DNA of 64,000 bases from Streptomyces flavotricini (GTDB lineage: Bacteria > Actinomycetota > Actinomycetes > Streptomycetales > Streptomycetaceae): assembly GCF_020639365.1 (NCBI RefSeq), contig NZ_JAINUL010000001.1, forward strand, positions 7,695,632 to 7,759,631. The letters are read 5' to 3'. Of this stretch, positions 17,925-26,274 are shown piece after piece; position 1 is the first letter of the stretch, and every line of letters starts with the position of its first letter. Position numbers and translations under genes: made by a program. The notes under the pieces were generated by a model. The model was not told where the DNA came from. It worked only from the letters and a program-made list of their open reading frames with translations, and made no database searches.

Positions 17925-18539
17925 GTGCCCTACCGTCGCCCGCCCTCCGTACAGGCCCGCCTCGACGCCCGGCGGGACCGGGTGCTCGAAGCCGCCGTCC
18001 ACCTGCTCTCCCGGGAGGGGTACGGCGGCTGCTCGGTCGCGGCCATCGCCGCCGAGGCCGGGATCTCCACCGGCAGCGTGTACCAGTCGTTCTCCGGGAA
18101 GTCCGAGCTGGCCGCCGCGCTCTTCCGCACGCTGGTGGCCCGGGAGCTGGAGGCCGTGGCCGCCGCGACGGAGCGCCCGGGCGGGGCCGCGCAGCGGGTG
18201 GCCGCCGCAGTCGAGACCTTCGCGTACCGGGCGCTGCAGGCGCCGCGCCGGGCCTTCGCCCTGCTGGCGGAGCCGGCCGACCCCGCCGTCGACGCCGAAC
18301 GGCTCCTCTTCCGGCGGGCGTTCCGCGACGTCTACGCCGGACAGATCGCGGCGGGCGTGGCCTGCGGAGAACTCCCCGCGCAATCACCCGAGTTGACTGC
18401 CGCCGCGCTCGTCGGCGCGATCGCCGAAGCGCTCGTCGGGCCGCTGGCCGACGGGGACGCGGCCCCGGGGGACGTCATCCCCGGCCTGATCGCCTTCACC
18501 CTGCGTGCCCTTGGAGGACACGATGCCGCAGACGCATGA
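17925..18539 (+). CDS. TetR family transcriptional regulator
   Basis: A 204-residue TetR regulator: N-terminal HTH (ARRDRVLEAAVHLLSREGYGGCSVAAIAAEAGISTGSVYQSFSGKSELA) and a helical ligand domain with a C-terminal ALVGAIAEALVGP dimer helix. The GTG at 17925 is the last start before the HTH helix 1. It overlaps the acyl-CoA dehydrogenase gene by 17 bp, so the two are coupled and the dehydrogenase is a probable target. Confidence 0.88.
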   Translation: MPYRRPPSVQARLDARRDRVLEAAVHLLSREGYGGCSVAAIAAEAGISTGSVYQSFSGKSELAAALFRTLVARELEAVAAATERPGGAAQRVAAAVETFAYRALQAPRRAFALLAEPADPAVDAERLLFRRAFRDVYAGQIAAGVACGELPAQSPELTAAALVGAIAEALVGPLADGDAAPGDVIPGLIAFTLRALGGHDAADA

Positions 18540-20166
18540 GGTCACCAACCAGGTGCCCCCGCACCACGGTTACGACGGGGCCGCCGACCCGGCCCTGCTG
18601 GAGGCGGTCGCCCGGGAGGGCGCCGCGTGGGCGATACCCGAGCTGCACCGGCTCGGCGCCCTCGCCGGCTCCGAACAGGCCGCGGAATGGGGCCGCGTGG
18701 TCAACGAGAACCCGCCGGTGCTGCGCACCCACGACCGCTACGGCCACCGGATCGACGAGGTGGAGTTCCACCCGTACTGGCACGAGCTGATGGGCACCGC
18801 CGTCTCCCACGGGCTGCACGCCGCGCCCTGGGCCGACGACCGGGCCGGGGCGCACGTCGCGCGGGCCGCGAAGTTCCTCGTCTGGGGCCAGGTCGAGGCG
18901 GGCCACTCCTGCCCGGTGTCCATGACGTACGCCGCCGTACCCGCCCTCCGCGCGACCCCGGAGCTCGCCGCGTGGCTGGAGCCGCTGCTCGCCTCCCGCA
19001 CGTACGACTACGGGCTGCGCCGACCGGACACCAAGCAGGGCCTGATCGCGGGCATGTCGATGACCGAGAAGCAGGGCGGTTCCGACGTACGGGCCAACAC
19101 CACCAGTGCCGTCCCGGCCCCGGACGGCACCTACCGGCTGACCGGGCACAAGTGGTTCACCTCCGCGCCCATGTCGGACGTGTTCCTGACGCTGGCTCAG
19201 GCGCCGGGCGGGCTCTCCTGCTTCCTGCTGCCGCGGGTGCTGCCCGACGGCACCAGGAACCGGCTGCTGCTCCAGCGCCTCAAGGACAAGCTCGGCAACC
19301 GCTCCAACGCCTCCGCCGAGATCGAGTACGACGAGGCCTTCGGCTGGCTGGTGGGGGAGGAGGGGCGCGGCGTCGCGACCATCATCGAGATGGTCAACAT
19401 GACCCGGCTCGACTGCGTGCTCGGCGGGGCGTCCGGCATGCGGCTCGGCACCATCCGCGCCGTCCACCACGCCACGCACCGGCGGGCGTTCGGCAAGGCG
19501 CTCATCGACCAGCCCCTGATGCGCAACGTCCTCGCCGACCTCGCGCTCGAATCCGAGGCGGCGACCGCCGTCGCCCTGCGCCTCGCCGGCGCCACGGACC
19601 GGGTGTCCCGGGGCAGCCAGGACGAGGCCCTGTTGCGCCGGCTGGGGCTGGCGGTCACCAAGTACTGGGTCTGCAAGCGCGCCCCCGGGCATGCCGCCGA
19701 AGCCCTCGAATGCCTGGGCGGCAACGGCTACATCGAGGACTCCGGCATGCCGCGCCTCTACCGGGAGGCCCCGCTGTCGTCGATCTGGGAGGGTTCCGGC
19801 AACGTCGCGGCCCTGGACTCGCTGCGGGCGATGGCCCGGCAGCCGGAGACCGTCGAGGCGTTCTTCGAGGAGGTCGGGCGGGCTTCGGGCGCCGACCGGC
19901 ACCTGGACGCGGCGGTGGCCGGGCTGCACAAGCAGCTGGCCGACCCGGCCGAGGCCGAGTACCGGGCCCGGCAGCTCACCGAGACGATGGCCCTGGCCTT
20001 CCAGGCATCGCTGCTGCTGCGCCACGCCCCGGGCGCGGTGGCGGAGGCCTTCTGCGCTTCCCGCCTGGGCGGCGAACACGGCGGCGCGTACGGGACGCTC
20101 CCGACGGGCGTGGATACGGAGACCATTCTGGCCCGGGTGCGGACGGCGGACGCCCCGAGCCCCTGA
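18523..20166 (+). CDS. AidB-like acyl-CoA dehydrogenase family protein
   Basis: A 547-residue flavoprotein. It follows the AidB layout rather than that of short-chain acyl-CoA dehydrogenases: N-terminal HGYDGAADPALLEAV..., GMSMTEKQGGSDVRANTT, TGHKWFTSAPMSD and GGNGYIEDSGMPRLYREAPLSSIWEGSGN (FAD-binding C-terminal domain). E. coli AidB belongs to the alkylation response; isovaleryl-CoA activity has been reported for that group. GGAGG lies five bases before the ATG. It is co-transcribed with the upstream TetR gene; whether it responds to alkylation is inference. Confidence 0.85.
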   Translation: MPQTHEVTNQVPPHHGYDGAADPALLEAVAREGAAWAIPELHRLGALAGSEQAAEWGRVVNENPPVLRTHDRYGHRIDEVEFHPYWHELMGTAVSHGLHAAPWADDRAGAHVARAAKFLVWGQVEAGHSCPVSMTYAAVPALRATPELAAWLEPLLASRTYDYGLRRPDTKQGLIAGMSMTEKQGGSDVRANTTSAVPAPDGTYRLTGHKWFTSAPMSDVFLTLAQAPGGLSCFLLPRVLPDGTRNRLLLQRLKDKLGNRSNASAEIEYDEAFGWLVGEEGRGVATIIEMVNMTRLDCVLGGASGMRLGTIRAVHHATHRRAFGKALIDQPLMRNVLADLALESEAATAVALRLAGATDRVSRGSQDEALLRRLGLAVTKYWVCKRAPGHAAEALECLGGNGYIEDSGMPRLYREAPLSSIWEGSGNVAALDSLRAMARQPETVEAFFEEVGRASGADRHLDAAVAGLHKQLADPAEAEYRARQLTETMALAFQASLLLRHAPGAVAEAFCASRLGGEHGGAYGTLPTGVDTETILARVRTADAPSP

Positions 20167-20716
20167 CGCAGGCGCTCCGGCGGGCGCTGCCGCGCGGTCC
20201 GCGGGCCTGCCGGGCGAGCAGGCCCCGCCGACGGCCGGTCCGCGGGCCTGCCGGAGCGGATCCGCCAGCCCGCCGCGGTCCTGCCACGGCCGGTCCGCTC
20301 CGAGCGGGTCCGGGAGCCCGCCGCGGTCCTGCCGGGGGCCGGTCGACCGGCCCCGCCATGGCCGGTGCGTGGCTCCGCGACGGCCGGTCCGCGGGCCGGC
20401 CGTTGGGCCCACCGGAGCGGGTCCGCAGCCTCGCCGCTCCGGTCCGCAGCCCCGCCGCGGTCGGTTCCGCGGCCTTCCGGCTCCCGGCTCGGGGGCATGA
20501 GCCGGGGCGCTCGGTCGGGGATCGCTCGCGGGCCGCCCCGCAGTCGCTTCGCCGCCTCGGGGCTGCCGGTCCGCAGGGGGCCGGAGCCGGGGGCTCCGGC
20601 CCCGTGCGCGACCCGGCTGCAGCGGCTCCGCACGTCGTGCGCGGCCCTGCTGCGGTGGGTCCGCCGCCCGGTCGCCGCCCGGTCCGGCGGTCGTTCGCGG
20701 CCGCGCCGCTCGCCGG
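20167..20716. repeat. Gene-free block of degenerate GC-rich repeats
   Basis: This 550-bp stretch has no gene with convincing codon bias or start. It is built from imperfect reiterations of motifs such as GGCCGGTCCGC(GGGCCTGCC), CGCCGCGGTCCTGCC and GAGCGG(G/A)TCCG, recurring every 50-70 bp between 20200 and 20500 in direct orientation, then decaying towards 20716. Frames remain open by base composition only. Confidence 0.65.
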
Positions 20717-21208
20717 TCAGGCCTGGCGGCGCCGGGTGCGCAGGGCCACGTACCCGGTGAGCCCGCCCAGCGCGACGCACAGCGGCGAATAGAGCCGCAG
20801 GTCCCAGTGGCGGAACTCGGCCGGCTTGGACCACAGCCCGAGCCCGGAGCCCGCCAGTCCGCCGAACCCGCGTGCCGCCATCGCTCCCGACACCGCCCAC
20901 AGCCCGGCCCGTACCGGCCGGGACCGCCCGAACCGGCTCTCCGGCCGGGCCCCGGTCGCCACCAGCCCGGCCGCGACGCCCAGCGCGCCAGCCACCGCGA
21001 GCGTCAGCGGCCCGGACGGCAGCTGCTCCTCCTCCACCCCGACCACCACGGCCGCGAACTCGGCCCGCGAGTCCAGCGGCCACGGGGAGAACACCCACAC
21101 CGCGTGCAGTGCGCCCGCGGCGAGCAACCCTCCGGCCGCCGCCATCGCCGCACCCCGCACCCCGGCTCCCGTGTGCTCCGCACCGGTCCGCCTTGTCATG
21201 GCGCTCAT
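20717..21208 (-). CDS. Small membrane protein (DUF3995-like)
   Basis: A 163-residue protein with four hydrophobic segments; the N-terminal GGLLAAGALHAVWVFSPWPL and the spacing of helices resemble DUF3995 proteins of unknown function. The ATG at 21208 has GAGG nine bases upstream. It is divergent from a TetR regulator and shares two palindromic operators with it, so it is the probable target of that regulator. Confidence 0.65.
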   Translation of the reverse strand: MSAMTRRTGAEHTGAGVRGAAMAAAGGLLAAGALHAVWVFSPWPLDSRAEFAAVVVGVEEEQLPSGPLTLAVAGALGVAAGLVATGARPESRFGRSRPVRAGLWAVSGAMAARGFGGLAGSGLGLWSKPAEFRHWDLRLYSPLCVALGGLTGYVALRTRRRQA

Positions 21209-21227
21209 GCCGGCACCCCTCTCCCCA

Positions 21228-21274
21228 GTTCCGTACAGCTCTGTATGGATGTTCCGTACAGTACTGTACGGAAC
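21228..21274. promoter_or_regulatory. Tandem palindromic operators of the TetR/DUF3995-like pair
   Basis: Positions 21251-21274 are a perfect 24-bp palindrome (half-site GTTCCGTACAGT) that ends immediately before the TetR start codon. Positions 21228-21251 form an imperfect second copy (half-site GTTCCGTACAGC) with the centre 23 bp away. The two sites occupy almost the whole divergent intergenic region. Confidence 0.85.
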
Positions 21275-21865
21275 ATGGCCAAGGGGAGAGTGACCAAGGA
21301 GGAGTGGACGGCGGCGGCGCTGCGCGCGCTGGCCCGGGGTGGTCTCGCGGCGGTGGCGGTGGACGTGCTCGCCCGCGAACTCGCGGTCTCCCGCGGCAGT
21401 TTCTACTGGCACTTCGAGAACCGGGAGGCCCTGCTCGTGGCCGCCCTGGAGACGTGGGAGCGGCGCGCCACCGCGGAGGTCGTCACCGCCGTCCGGGAGG
21501 AGGGCGATCCGTGGGCGCGGGCGCGGATGCTGTTCGCCGTCGCGCTGGGCTCCGAGGAGATCGCCGGGCTGGAGCCGGCGCTCGTCGCGCACACCGCCCA
21601 CCCCGCGGTCGCCGAGGTCGTCGCCCGGGTCACCCGGAGCCGGCTCGACTTCCTCGCGGAGATCTTCGGCGGGCTGGGCTTCGGCCCGCAGGAGGCCCGC
21701 CATCGCGCCCTGGCCGGGTACGCCGCCTACCTGGGCTGGCTGGAACTGCGCAGGACCGCCCCCGATACGGCCCCCGAGGTGCTGCCGGAGGACCCGGACG
21801 CGCAGCCGGCGCTGGACCACCTCGTCGGCATGATCCTGACGCCCCCGTCCCCGCCGGGCCCGTAG
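21275..21865 (+). CDS. TetR family transcriptional regulator
   Basis: A 196-residue TetR protein: HTH region VTKEEWTAAALRALARGGLAAVAVDVLARELAVSRGSFYWHFENREALL, then a helical ligand domain with GYAAYLGWLELRR. The ATG directly abuts the perfect palindrome, leaving no room for a Shine-Dalgarno, so translation may be leaderless and the operator overlaps its own promoter. Divergent from the DUF3995-like gene. Confidence 0.9.
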   Translation: MAKGRVTKEEWTAAALRALARGGLAAVAVDVLARELAVSRGSFYWHFENREALLVAALETWERRATAEVVTAVREEGDPWARARMLFAVALGSEEIAGLEPALVAHTAHPAVAEVVARVTRSRLDFLAEIFGGLGFGPQEARHRALAGYAAYLGWLELRRTAPDTAPEVLPEDPDAQPALDHLVGMILTPPSPPGP

Positions 21866-22057
21866 GGGACCCGGGCCCGTCCCGGGGGTGCGGGGGCGGG
21901 GCGGGGAATCCCGGCGCGCCGGCGGGCCCGTCGGCCCGTGCCGGTCACGCCGGAGGCGGCCGGCGCGCACCGGTGCCGACACCACCGCGACGGGCGGACG
22001 CCTCCGTGACGGGGCCAACCCGATGGGCGGGCGCCACCACGACGGGCGTGCCATCCC

Positions 22058-22645
22058 TCAGGGAGTGTCCTGCGGCGGCGCCGTGATGCGGCGTACGGCC
22101 TCGACCACCGCCGCACGGTGCCGGGCCAGCCGTTCGGGCGTCCAGCCGGTGCCCGCGCCGCCCGCGGCCGGCCCGCCCACAGCGCCGAACCAGGCCTGGG
22201 ACAGGCCCAACACGAGCGTGAGGATGTCGGCGGGGTCCAGCGCGGCGTCGATGCGCCCCGTCCGCTGGGCCTCCACCACCACCGCGATCTTTCCGCGGTA
22301 GGACGCCCCCTCCGCGTCCGTGGCGCCCGGCCGCTCCAGCTGCTTCCACACCACGAGCCGCATCAGGGCCGGATGCGCGACGAGGTGGTCGAAGACGGCG
22401 CCCGCGTACCCCGGCAGGTCGTCGGCGTCGAACGGGACGGACTCCGAACCGGTCTCCAGCGCCCGCTGGAGCACGGCGTCGAAGAGCTGCTCCTTGTTGC
22501 CGTAGTAGACGTAGATGAGCCGTTTGTTCGCCTGCGCGGCCTCGGCGATGCGGTCGACCCGCGCGCCGGCGATGCCGTACGCGGCGAATTCGGAGAAGGC
22601 CGCGTCGAGCAGGCGTGCCTTGGTCGCGCTGGAATCCCGTGCCAT
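22058..22645 (-). CDS. TetR family transcriptional regulator
   Basis: A 195-residue TetR protein (HTH region SSATKARLLDAAFSEFAAYG..., NKRLIYVYYGNKEQLFDAV), with a TetR C-terminal domain of the kind seen in regulators next to oxidoreductases (GLSQAWFGAVG). Divergent from an aldo/keto reductase; the intergenic region carries two matching operators around the reductase promoter. The inducer is unknown. Confidence 0.9.
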   Translation of the reverse strand: MARDSSATKARLLDAAFSEFAAYGIAGARVDRIAEAAQANKRLIYVYYGNKEQLFDAVLQRALETGSESVPFDADDLPGYAGAVFDHLVAHPALMRLVVWKQLERPGATDAEGASYRGKIAVVVEAQRTGRIDAALDPADILTLVLGLSQAWFGAVGGPAAGGAGTGWTPERLARHRAAVVEAVRRITAPPQDTP

Positions 22646-22663
22646 GGGCGCAGCCTAGCAAGT

Positions 22664-22721
22664 AACTATCTGGTTATTGACATGTGGCGCGAGGCGGATG
22701 CATAGTCGAACTATCCAGTTA
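22664..22721 (+). promoter_or_regulatory. Aldo/keto reductase promoter flanked by two TetR operators
   Basis: TTGACA (22677-22682) and CATAGT (22701-22706) lie 18 nt apart. AACTATCTGGTTA (22664-22676) ends at the base before the -35, and AACTATCCAGTTA (22709-22721) begins two bases after the -10. The second box is palindromic (AACT-N4-AGTT). The outer sequences GCAAGTAACTA and its complement extend the symmetry. Confidence 0.8.
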
Positions 22722-22746
22722 GTTACTTGCAGAGGAGAGCAGCACC

Positions 22747-23730
22747 ATGGAGATTCGCGCACTGGGCGGACAGGGTCTTGAGGTCGGCGCCGAAGGCCTC
22801 GGCCTCATGGGCATGAGCGCCCACTACGGAGCCACCGACGAGACCGAGTCCCTGGCCACCATCGACCGCGCCCTGGAGCTGGGCGTCACGCTCCTCGACA
22901 CCGCCGAGGGGTACGGCCCCTTCCTGAACGAACGGCTCCTCGGCAAGGCGCTCGCCGGCCGCCGCGACGCCGCCGTCTTCGCCACGAAGACGGGCGTGGA
23001 GTTCACCGACGAGGGCGCCTTCCGCGGCCACAACGGGACCCCCGAGTACATCCGCCGCTCGGCCGACCGCTCCCTGCGCCACCTCGGCACGGACCACATC
23101 GACCTGTACTACCTGCACCGCGTCGACCCGAACGTCCCGATCGAGGAGAGCGTCGGGGCCATGGCCGAACTGGTCGCCGCGGGCAAGGTCCGCCACATCG
23201 GCCTGTGCGAGGCCGCGCCCGCCACCATCGCCCGCGCCCACGCCGTGCACCCGCTGGCCGCCGTACAGACCGAGTACAGCCTCTTCGAGCGCGGCATCGA
23301 GTACGACGGGGTCCTCGACACCCTGCGCGAACTCGGCATCGGGCTCGTCGCGTACTCGCCGCTCGGCCGGGGCTTCCTGTCGGGCGCGATCACCAGCCCG
23401 GACGATTTCGCGGCGGACGACTTCCGCCGTACGGACCCCCGCTTCCTGGGCGAGAACTTCGACCGCAACCTGGCCGTGGTCGACCAGGTCCGCCGCCTCG
23501 CCGCGGAGAAGGGCGTCACCCCCTCGCAGCTGGCCCTGGCCTGGACCCTGCGCCAGGGCGCCGTGCCGATCCCGGGCACGAAGCGCCGCCGGTACCTGGA
23601 GGAGAACGTCGCCGCCACCGCGGTGACGATCACCGACGCGGACCTGGCCGCCATCGAGGCGGTGGCTCCGCACGGGGTCGTCTCGGGCGACCGCTACGCC
23701 CCGGAGCTGATGAAGTCCCTGAACGGCTGA
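22747..23730 (+). CDS. Aldo/keto reductase
   Basis: A 327-residue NADPH-dependent (alpha/beta)8-barrel reductase. The catalytic tetrad is complete: Asp51 and Tyr56 in DTAEGYG, Lys81 in FATKTG and His124 in YYLHRVD. The C-terminal GTKRRRYLEENVAA is the usual NADP-binding segment. It most resembles the YajO/general-stress-type family 13-like reductases. GAGGAGAG precedes the ATG at good spacing. Control by the divergent TetR is strongly suggested by the operators. Confidence 0.93.
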   Translation: MEIRALGGQGLEVGAEGLGLMGMSAHYGATDETESLATIDRALELGVTLLDTAEGYGPFLNERLLGKALAGRRDAAVFATKTGVEFTDEGAFRGHNGTPEYIRRSADRSLRHLGTDHIDLYYLHRVDPNVPIEESVGAMAELVAAGKVRHIGLCEAAPATIARAHAVHPLAAVQTEYSLFERGIEYDGVLDTLRELGIGLVAYSPLGRGFLSGAITSPDDFAADDFRRTDPRFLGENFDRNLAVVDQVRRLAAEKGVTPSQLALAWTLRQGAVPIPGTKRRRYLEENVAATAVTITDADLAAIEAVAPHGVVSGDRYAPELMKSLNG

Positions 23731-23829
23731 CGCGTGCGGCCGCGGCGGGCGGCCGGGTGCCGCCGGTGGGTGCACCGGCGGCACCCGGCAGGGGCCTTCA
23801 CCCGAGGGGTCCGGCGGGGTGAGGCGCCG

Positions 23830-24400
23830 AGACGGTTCCCGATCGCCCCGGCGGCGCGGCGTCCAGGCACAGTTCCTCCCGGAACGCGCCCGACGATCCG
23901 GACCCCGCACGGGAGGCCTTGGGCCGGACCCGTCGGCACGGCCACGGCCGGGACGCCCGCGAAGCCGGTCGCGGTGCACAGGCGCCACCCGCCGCTACGT
24001 GCTCGCGGCCCGGCCCGGCCCGTCACGCGATTCGCGTACGGCCCGCGGGTCGTGCGGATCGGTCCCGGCGAGCACCTCGTACGCCGGCCGCAGGCCGCCC
24101 ACCGCCCGCGCCGCAGGCCCTCCCGTGACGGGCATCCGTGACGCCGTGCCGGGGCCGTCCGGGCCGAGGACGCGGAGGTCCGCCGAGTCCGAGCGCCACC
24201 CAACCCGTTGCGACGGCCACCGCGTCGCCCCCGCTGCCGCTGCCGCTGCCGCTGCCGCCGCCGGGGGCCGGTCGCGGTCCCACGGGTTGACGCTGCCGCC
24301 GAACAGCTCGCTGCCGGTGCGCATCCCGGCCCGGACCGGGGTGGCCACGGTGGCGCGTCCGATCGGCACGGCTCCCGCCGCGCGCAGCCGGGCCGTCGCC
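23830..24400 (-). pseudogene. Decayed amidase (amidase-signature family)
   Basis: Reading the minus strand, fragments of an amidase are recognisable: LRAAGAVPIGRATVATPVR and FGGSVNPWDRDR (about 24390-24268), GGPAARAVGGLRPAYEVLAG (about 24120-24060), and the C-terminal FAGVPAVAVPTG / GLPCGVRIVGR (about 23975-23900) followed, in another frame, by FREELCLDAA. Spacing is far shorter than in a working enzyme (about 450 residues), frames change, and the GGSSGG loop that carries the nucleophilic Ser is replaced by a run of alanines from a hexanucleotide repeat near 24230-24268. Confidence 0.7.
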
Positions 24401-24491
24401 GGACGCACTCCGGGTGACGGTCGTCGCGGATGCGGGGAACCGCCCGGCGCGCCGTGGCCGTGGTGCACGCTTCGCGCTCTAATGTCGCCGC

Positions 24492-24773
24492 ATGGCTGAC
24501 ATGTTCGATCACAATCCGCAGGTGTGGACCGCTGGACGGCTCCGCGAGGTGCTGGCAGCGCTGCCCGACGAGACCCCGATCCACATCGGCGTCGCGGACG
24601 GCCCCGGGGACTTCGAGGGCTACGGGGAGTACGTCCTCGTGGACGCCGAGCCCGTCGAGGTGGACGTCGACGGCGACGGCGAGGGCGACCACGACGGCGA
24701 ACCCGGTCATCGCGTCCAGTTCACGCTGTTCGCCGACGCCGCGGCCGGGGCCTACCACCTCGACCTGGACTGA
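24492..24773 (+). CDS. Small acidic protein (DUF6225-like)
   Basis: A 93-residue acidic protein, MADMFDHNPQVWTAGRLREV..., with a conserved-looking core LPDETPIHIGVADGPGDF and an Asp/Gly-rich loop. I associate it with the Streptomyces DUF6225 group, with moderate certainty. Function unknown. Its last 22 bp overlap the convergent hydrolase gene. Confidence 0.65.
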   Translation: MADMFDHNPQVWTAGRLREVLAALPDETPIHIGVADGPGDFEGYGEYVLVDAEPVEVDVDGDGEGDHDGEPGHRVQFTLFADAAAGAYHLDLD

Positions 24774-25696
24774 CCTCCCCGGTCGGCCGGAACATCCGGA
24801 ACATCCGGGTCGGCCGGACCGCGCGGGTCGTCCGGATCGGCCCTGAGGAACTCGCAGACCAGGCGGTTCGTCTCCGCGGGCGCCGCCGTGGGCAGCGCGT
24901 AGTGGGTGAGCCGCGGGAGCCTCTCGATCCGGGCGTGCGGTACGGCCTCGCGGACGCGGGCCGCGACCTTCTCCGGATCGTGGGCGCCGCTGCGGCCCGC
25001 GAGCAGGACCAGCAGCGGGGCCTTCAGCGCCCGGGCGTCCGGTCGGCGGCCGACGATCAGCTTCCGGTCCGCGAAGTCGGAGGCCGCCAACGCGAACAGC
25101 CGCTTCCAGTCCGCATCGGTGTCCGTTCCCGCCGCCTCCCGGTCGACGTACGCGAGTACGCGGGACATCCGCGGGCACGCCAGCACGGGCAGCGAGCGCA
25201 GCAGGAATCCGGGGCGGAAGCCCGCGAAGCACCGGGTCGGGTCGAGGAGCACCAGCCGGTCGACCCGCCCGGCCGCCCGCAGGGCGTACGTCAGGGCGAT
25301 CCAGGCGCCGTACGAATGCCCCAGCAGGTGGGCGCACCGGAGGCCGAGCCCGTCGAGGAGCGCGTCCAGCCAGCCCATCAGGTCGGCGGTGGTGCGCAGC
25401 GGGCGGCCGGCACGGACACTGCGGCCGGCGTCGCCGAGGACGTCGACGGCGAGCACCCGGTGGTGGGCGCCGAGCGCAGCGGCGTTGGCGTACCAGACGG
25501 CGCCCGTGGAGCCGCCGCCGTGCAGGAGCAGTACCGCAGGGGCTCCGGCCGGCCCGTACGCGTGGACGCGGGTCGTTCCGTACGGGGTCGGGACATCGAT
25601 CTCGGCGGTGCCGGCCGGCCAGCGCGCGAGCAGCGCCTCGTAGGCGGCGAAGAACTCTGGCGATGCGGGTGTGGATGCGGATGCGGATGCGGTCAC
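24752..25696 (-). CDS. Alpha/beta hydrolase
   Basis: A 314-residue alpha/beta-hydrolase. The oxyanion-hole HGGGSTG, nucleophile elbow GHSYGAW, the acid in a strand near LLVLLAGRSGAHDPEK and the C-terminal His in LTHYALP are visible. The N-terminus encodes Ala/Ser repeats from GCGGAT hexamers (about 25670-25695) and the C-terminus is a charged PDDPRGPADPDVPDVP tail. It is divergent from a MarR regulator over a dyad, so regulation by that protein is likely. Substrate unknown. Confidence 0.88.
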   Translation of the reverse strand: MTASASASTPASPEFFAAYEALLARWPAGTAEIDVPTPYGTTRVHAYGPAGAPAVLLLHGGGSTGAVWYANAAALGAHHRVLAVDVLGDAGRSVRAGRPLRTTADLMGWLDALLDGLGLRCAHLLGHSYGAWIALTYALRAAGRVDRLVLLDPTRCFAGFRPGFLLRSLPVLACPRMSRVLAYVDREAAGTDTDADWKRLFALAASDFADRKLIVGRRPDARALKAPLLVLLAGRSGAHDPEKVAARVREAVPHARIERLPRLTHYALPTAAPAETNRLVCEFLRADPDDPRGPADPDVPDVPADRGGQSRSRW

Positions 25697-25726
25697 GACG
25701 GCCCCCGGATATCGTCTCGTTGACCG

Positions 25727-25749
25727 ATTATCTCGTTCGGCGAGAGAAT
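25727..25749. promoter_or_regulatory. Dyad in the hydrolase/MarR divergent region
   Basis: ATTATCTCG (25727-25735) and CGAGAGAAT (25741-25749) form an inverted repeat with 8 of 9 matches around TTCGG. A related partial copy, ATCGTCTCGTT, starts at 25711. The dyad ends seven bases before the MarR start codon, a common place for a MarR autoregulatory site. Confidence 0.55.
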
Positions 25750-25755
25750 AGTCGA

Positions 25756-26217
25756 GTGAGCGATGACGACACCCCCGCCATGCGGCTGGTCCACCTCCTG
25801 CGCGCGGTCACGGTGGAACTCCACCTGCGCGGCGCCGAGTTCGCGGCGCGCAGCGGTCTGCATCCGACCGATCTGAGGGCCCTGATCAGGCTGCTCGACG
25901 CCGACCGGGCGGGGGAGGTGGTCACCCCGGGGCGGCTCGGCGAGGCCCTGCGGCTCAACTCGGCGGGCACCACCGCGCTCCTCGACCGGCTGGAACGGCT
26001 GGGCCTGGTCCGCCGCAGCCGCGACGAGCGGGACCGGCGCCGGATCCTGCTCGTGGTGGAGCCGAAGGCCGTCGAGCTGGGCTGGTCCTTCTTCGGTCCG
26101 CTGATCGGTGGCCTGGTCGACGCCGCCCAGGAGTTCACGCCCGGTGAACTGGACGTCGTACGGCGCTACTTGACCGCGGCCCTGGACGCCGCCGACCCCG
26201 TCGGCAAAGGCGGGTAG
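25756..26217 (+). CDS. MarR family transcriptional regulator
   Basis: A 153-residue MarR-type winged helix protein: GLHPTDLRALIRLLDADRAGEVVTPGRLGEALRLNSAGTTALLDRLERLGLVRRSRDERDRRRILL carries recognition helix and wing. The GTG at 25756 is the nearest start to the domain. No clear Shine-Dalgarno is present. The probable target is the divergent hydrolase and itself. Confidence 0.88.
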   Translation: MSDDDTPAMRLVHLLRAVTVELHLRGAEFAARSGLHPTDLRALIRLLDADRAGEVVTPGRLGEALRLNSAGTTALLDRLERLGLVRRSRDERDRRRILLVVEPKAVELGWSFFGPLIGGLVDAAQEFTPGELDVVRRYLTAALDAADPVGKGG

Positions 26218-26274
26218 GGTCGCCCGGCCGGAACGCGATGGCCCGGCGCGGGCGTGCGGTGCGAGACTCGCGCC

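Noticed and set aside
20167..20716. CRISPR array
   Set aside because: Repeat copies are imperfect, unevenly spaced and without unique spacers; no cas genes are present.
24233..24268. Functional trinucleotide/hexanucleotide repeat in a coding gene
   Set aside because: It lies in the amidase remnant, which is frame-broken on either side.
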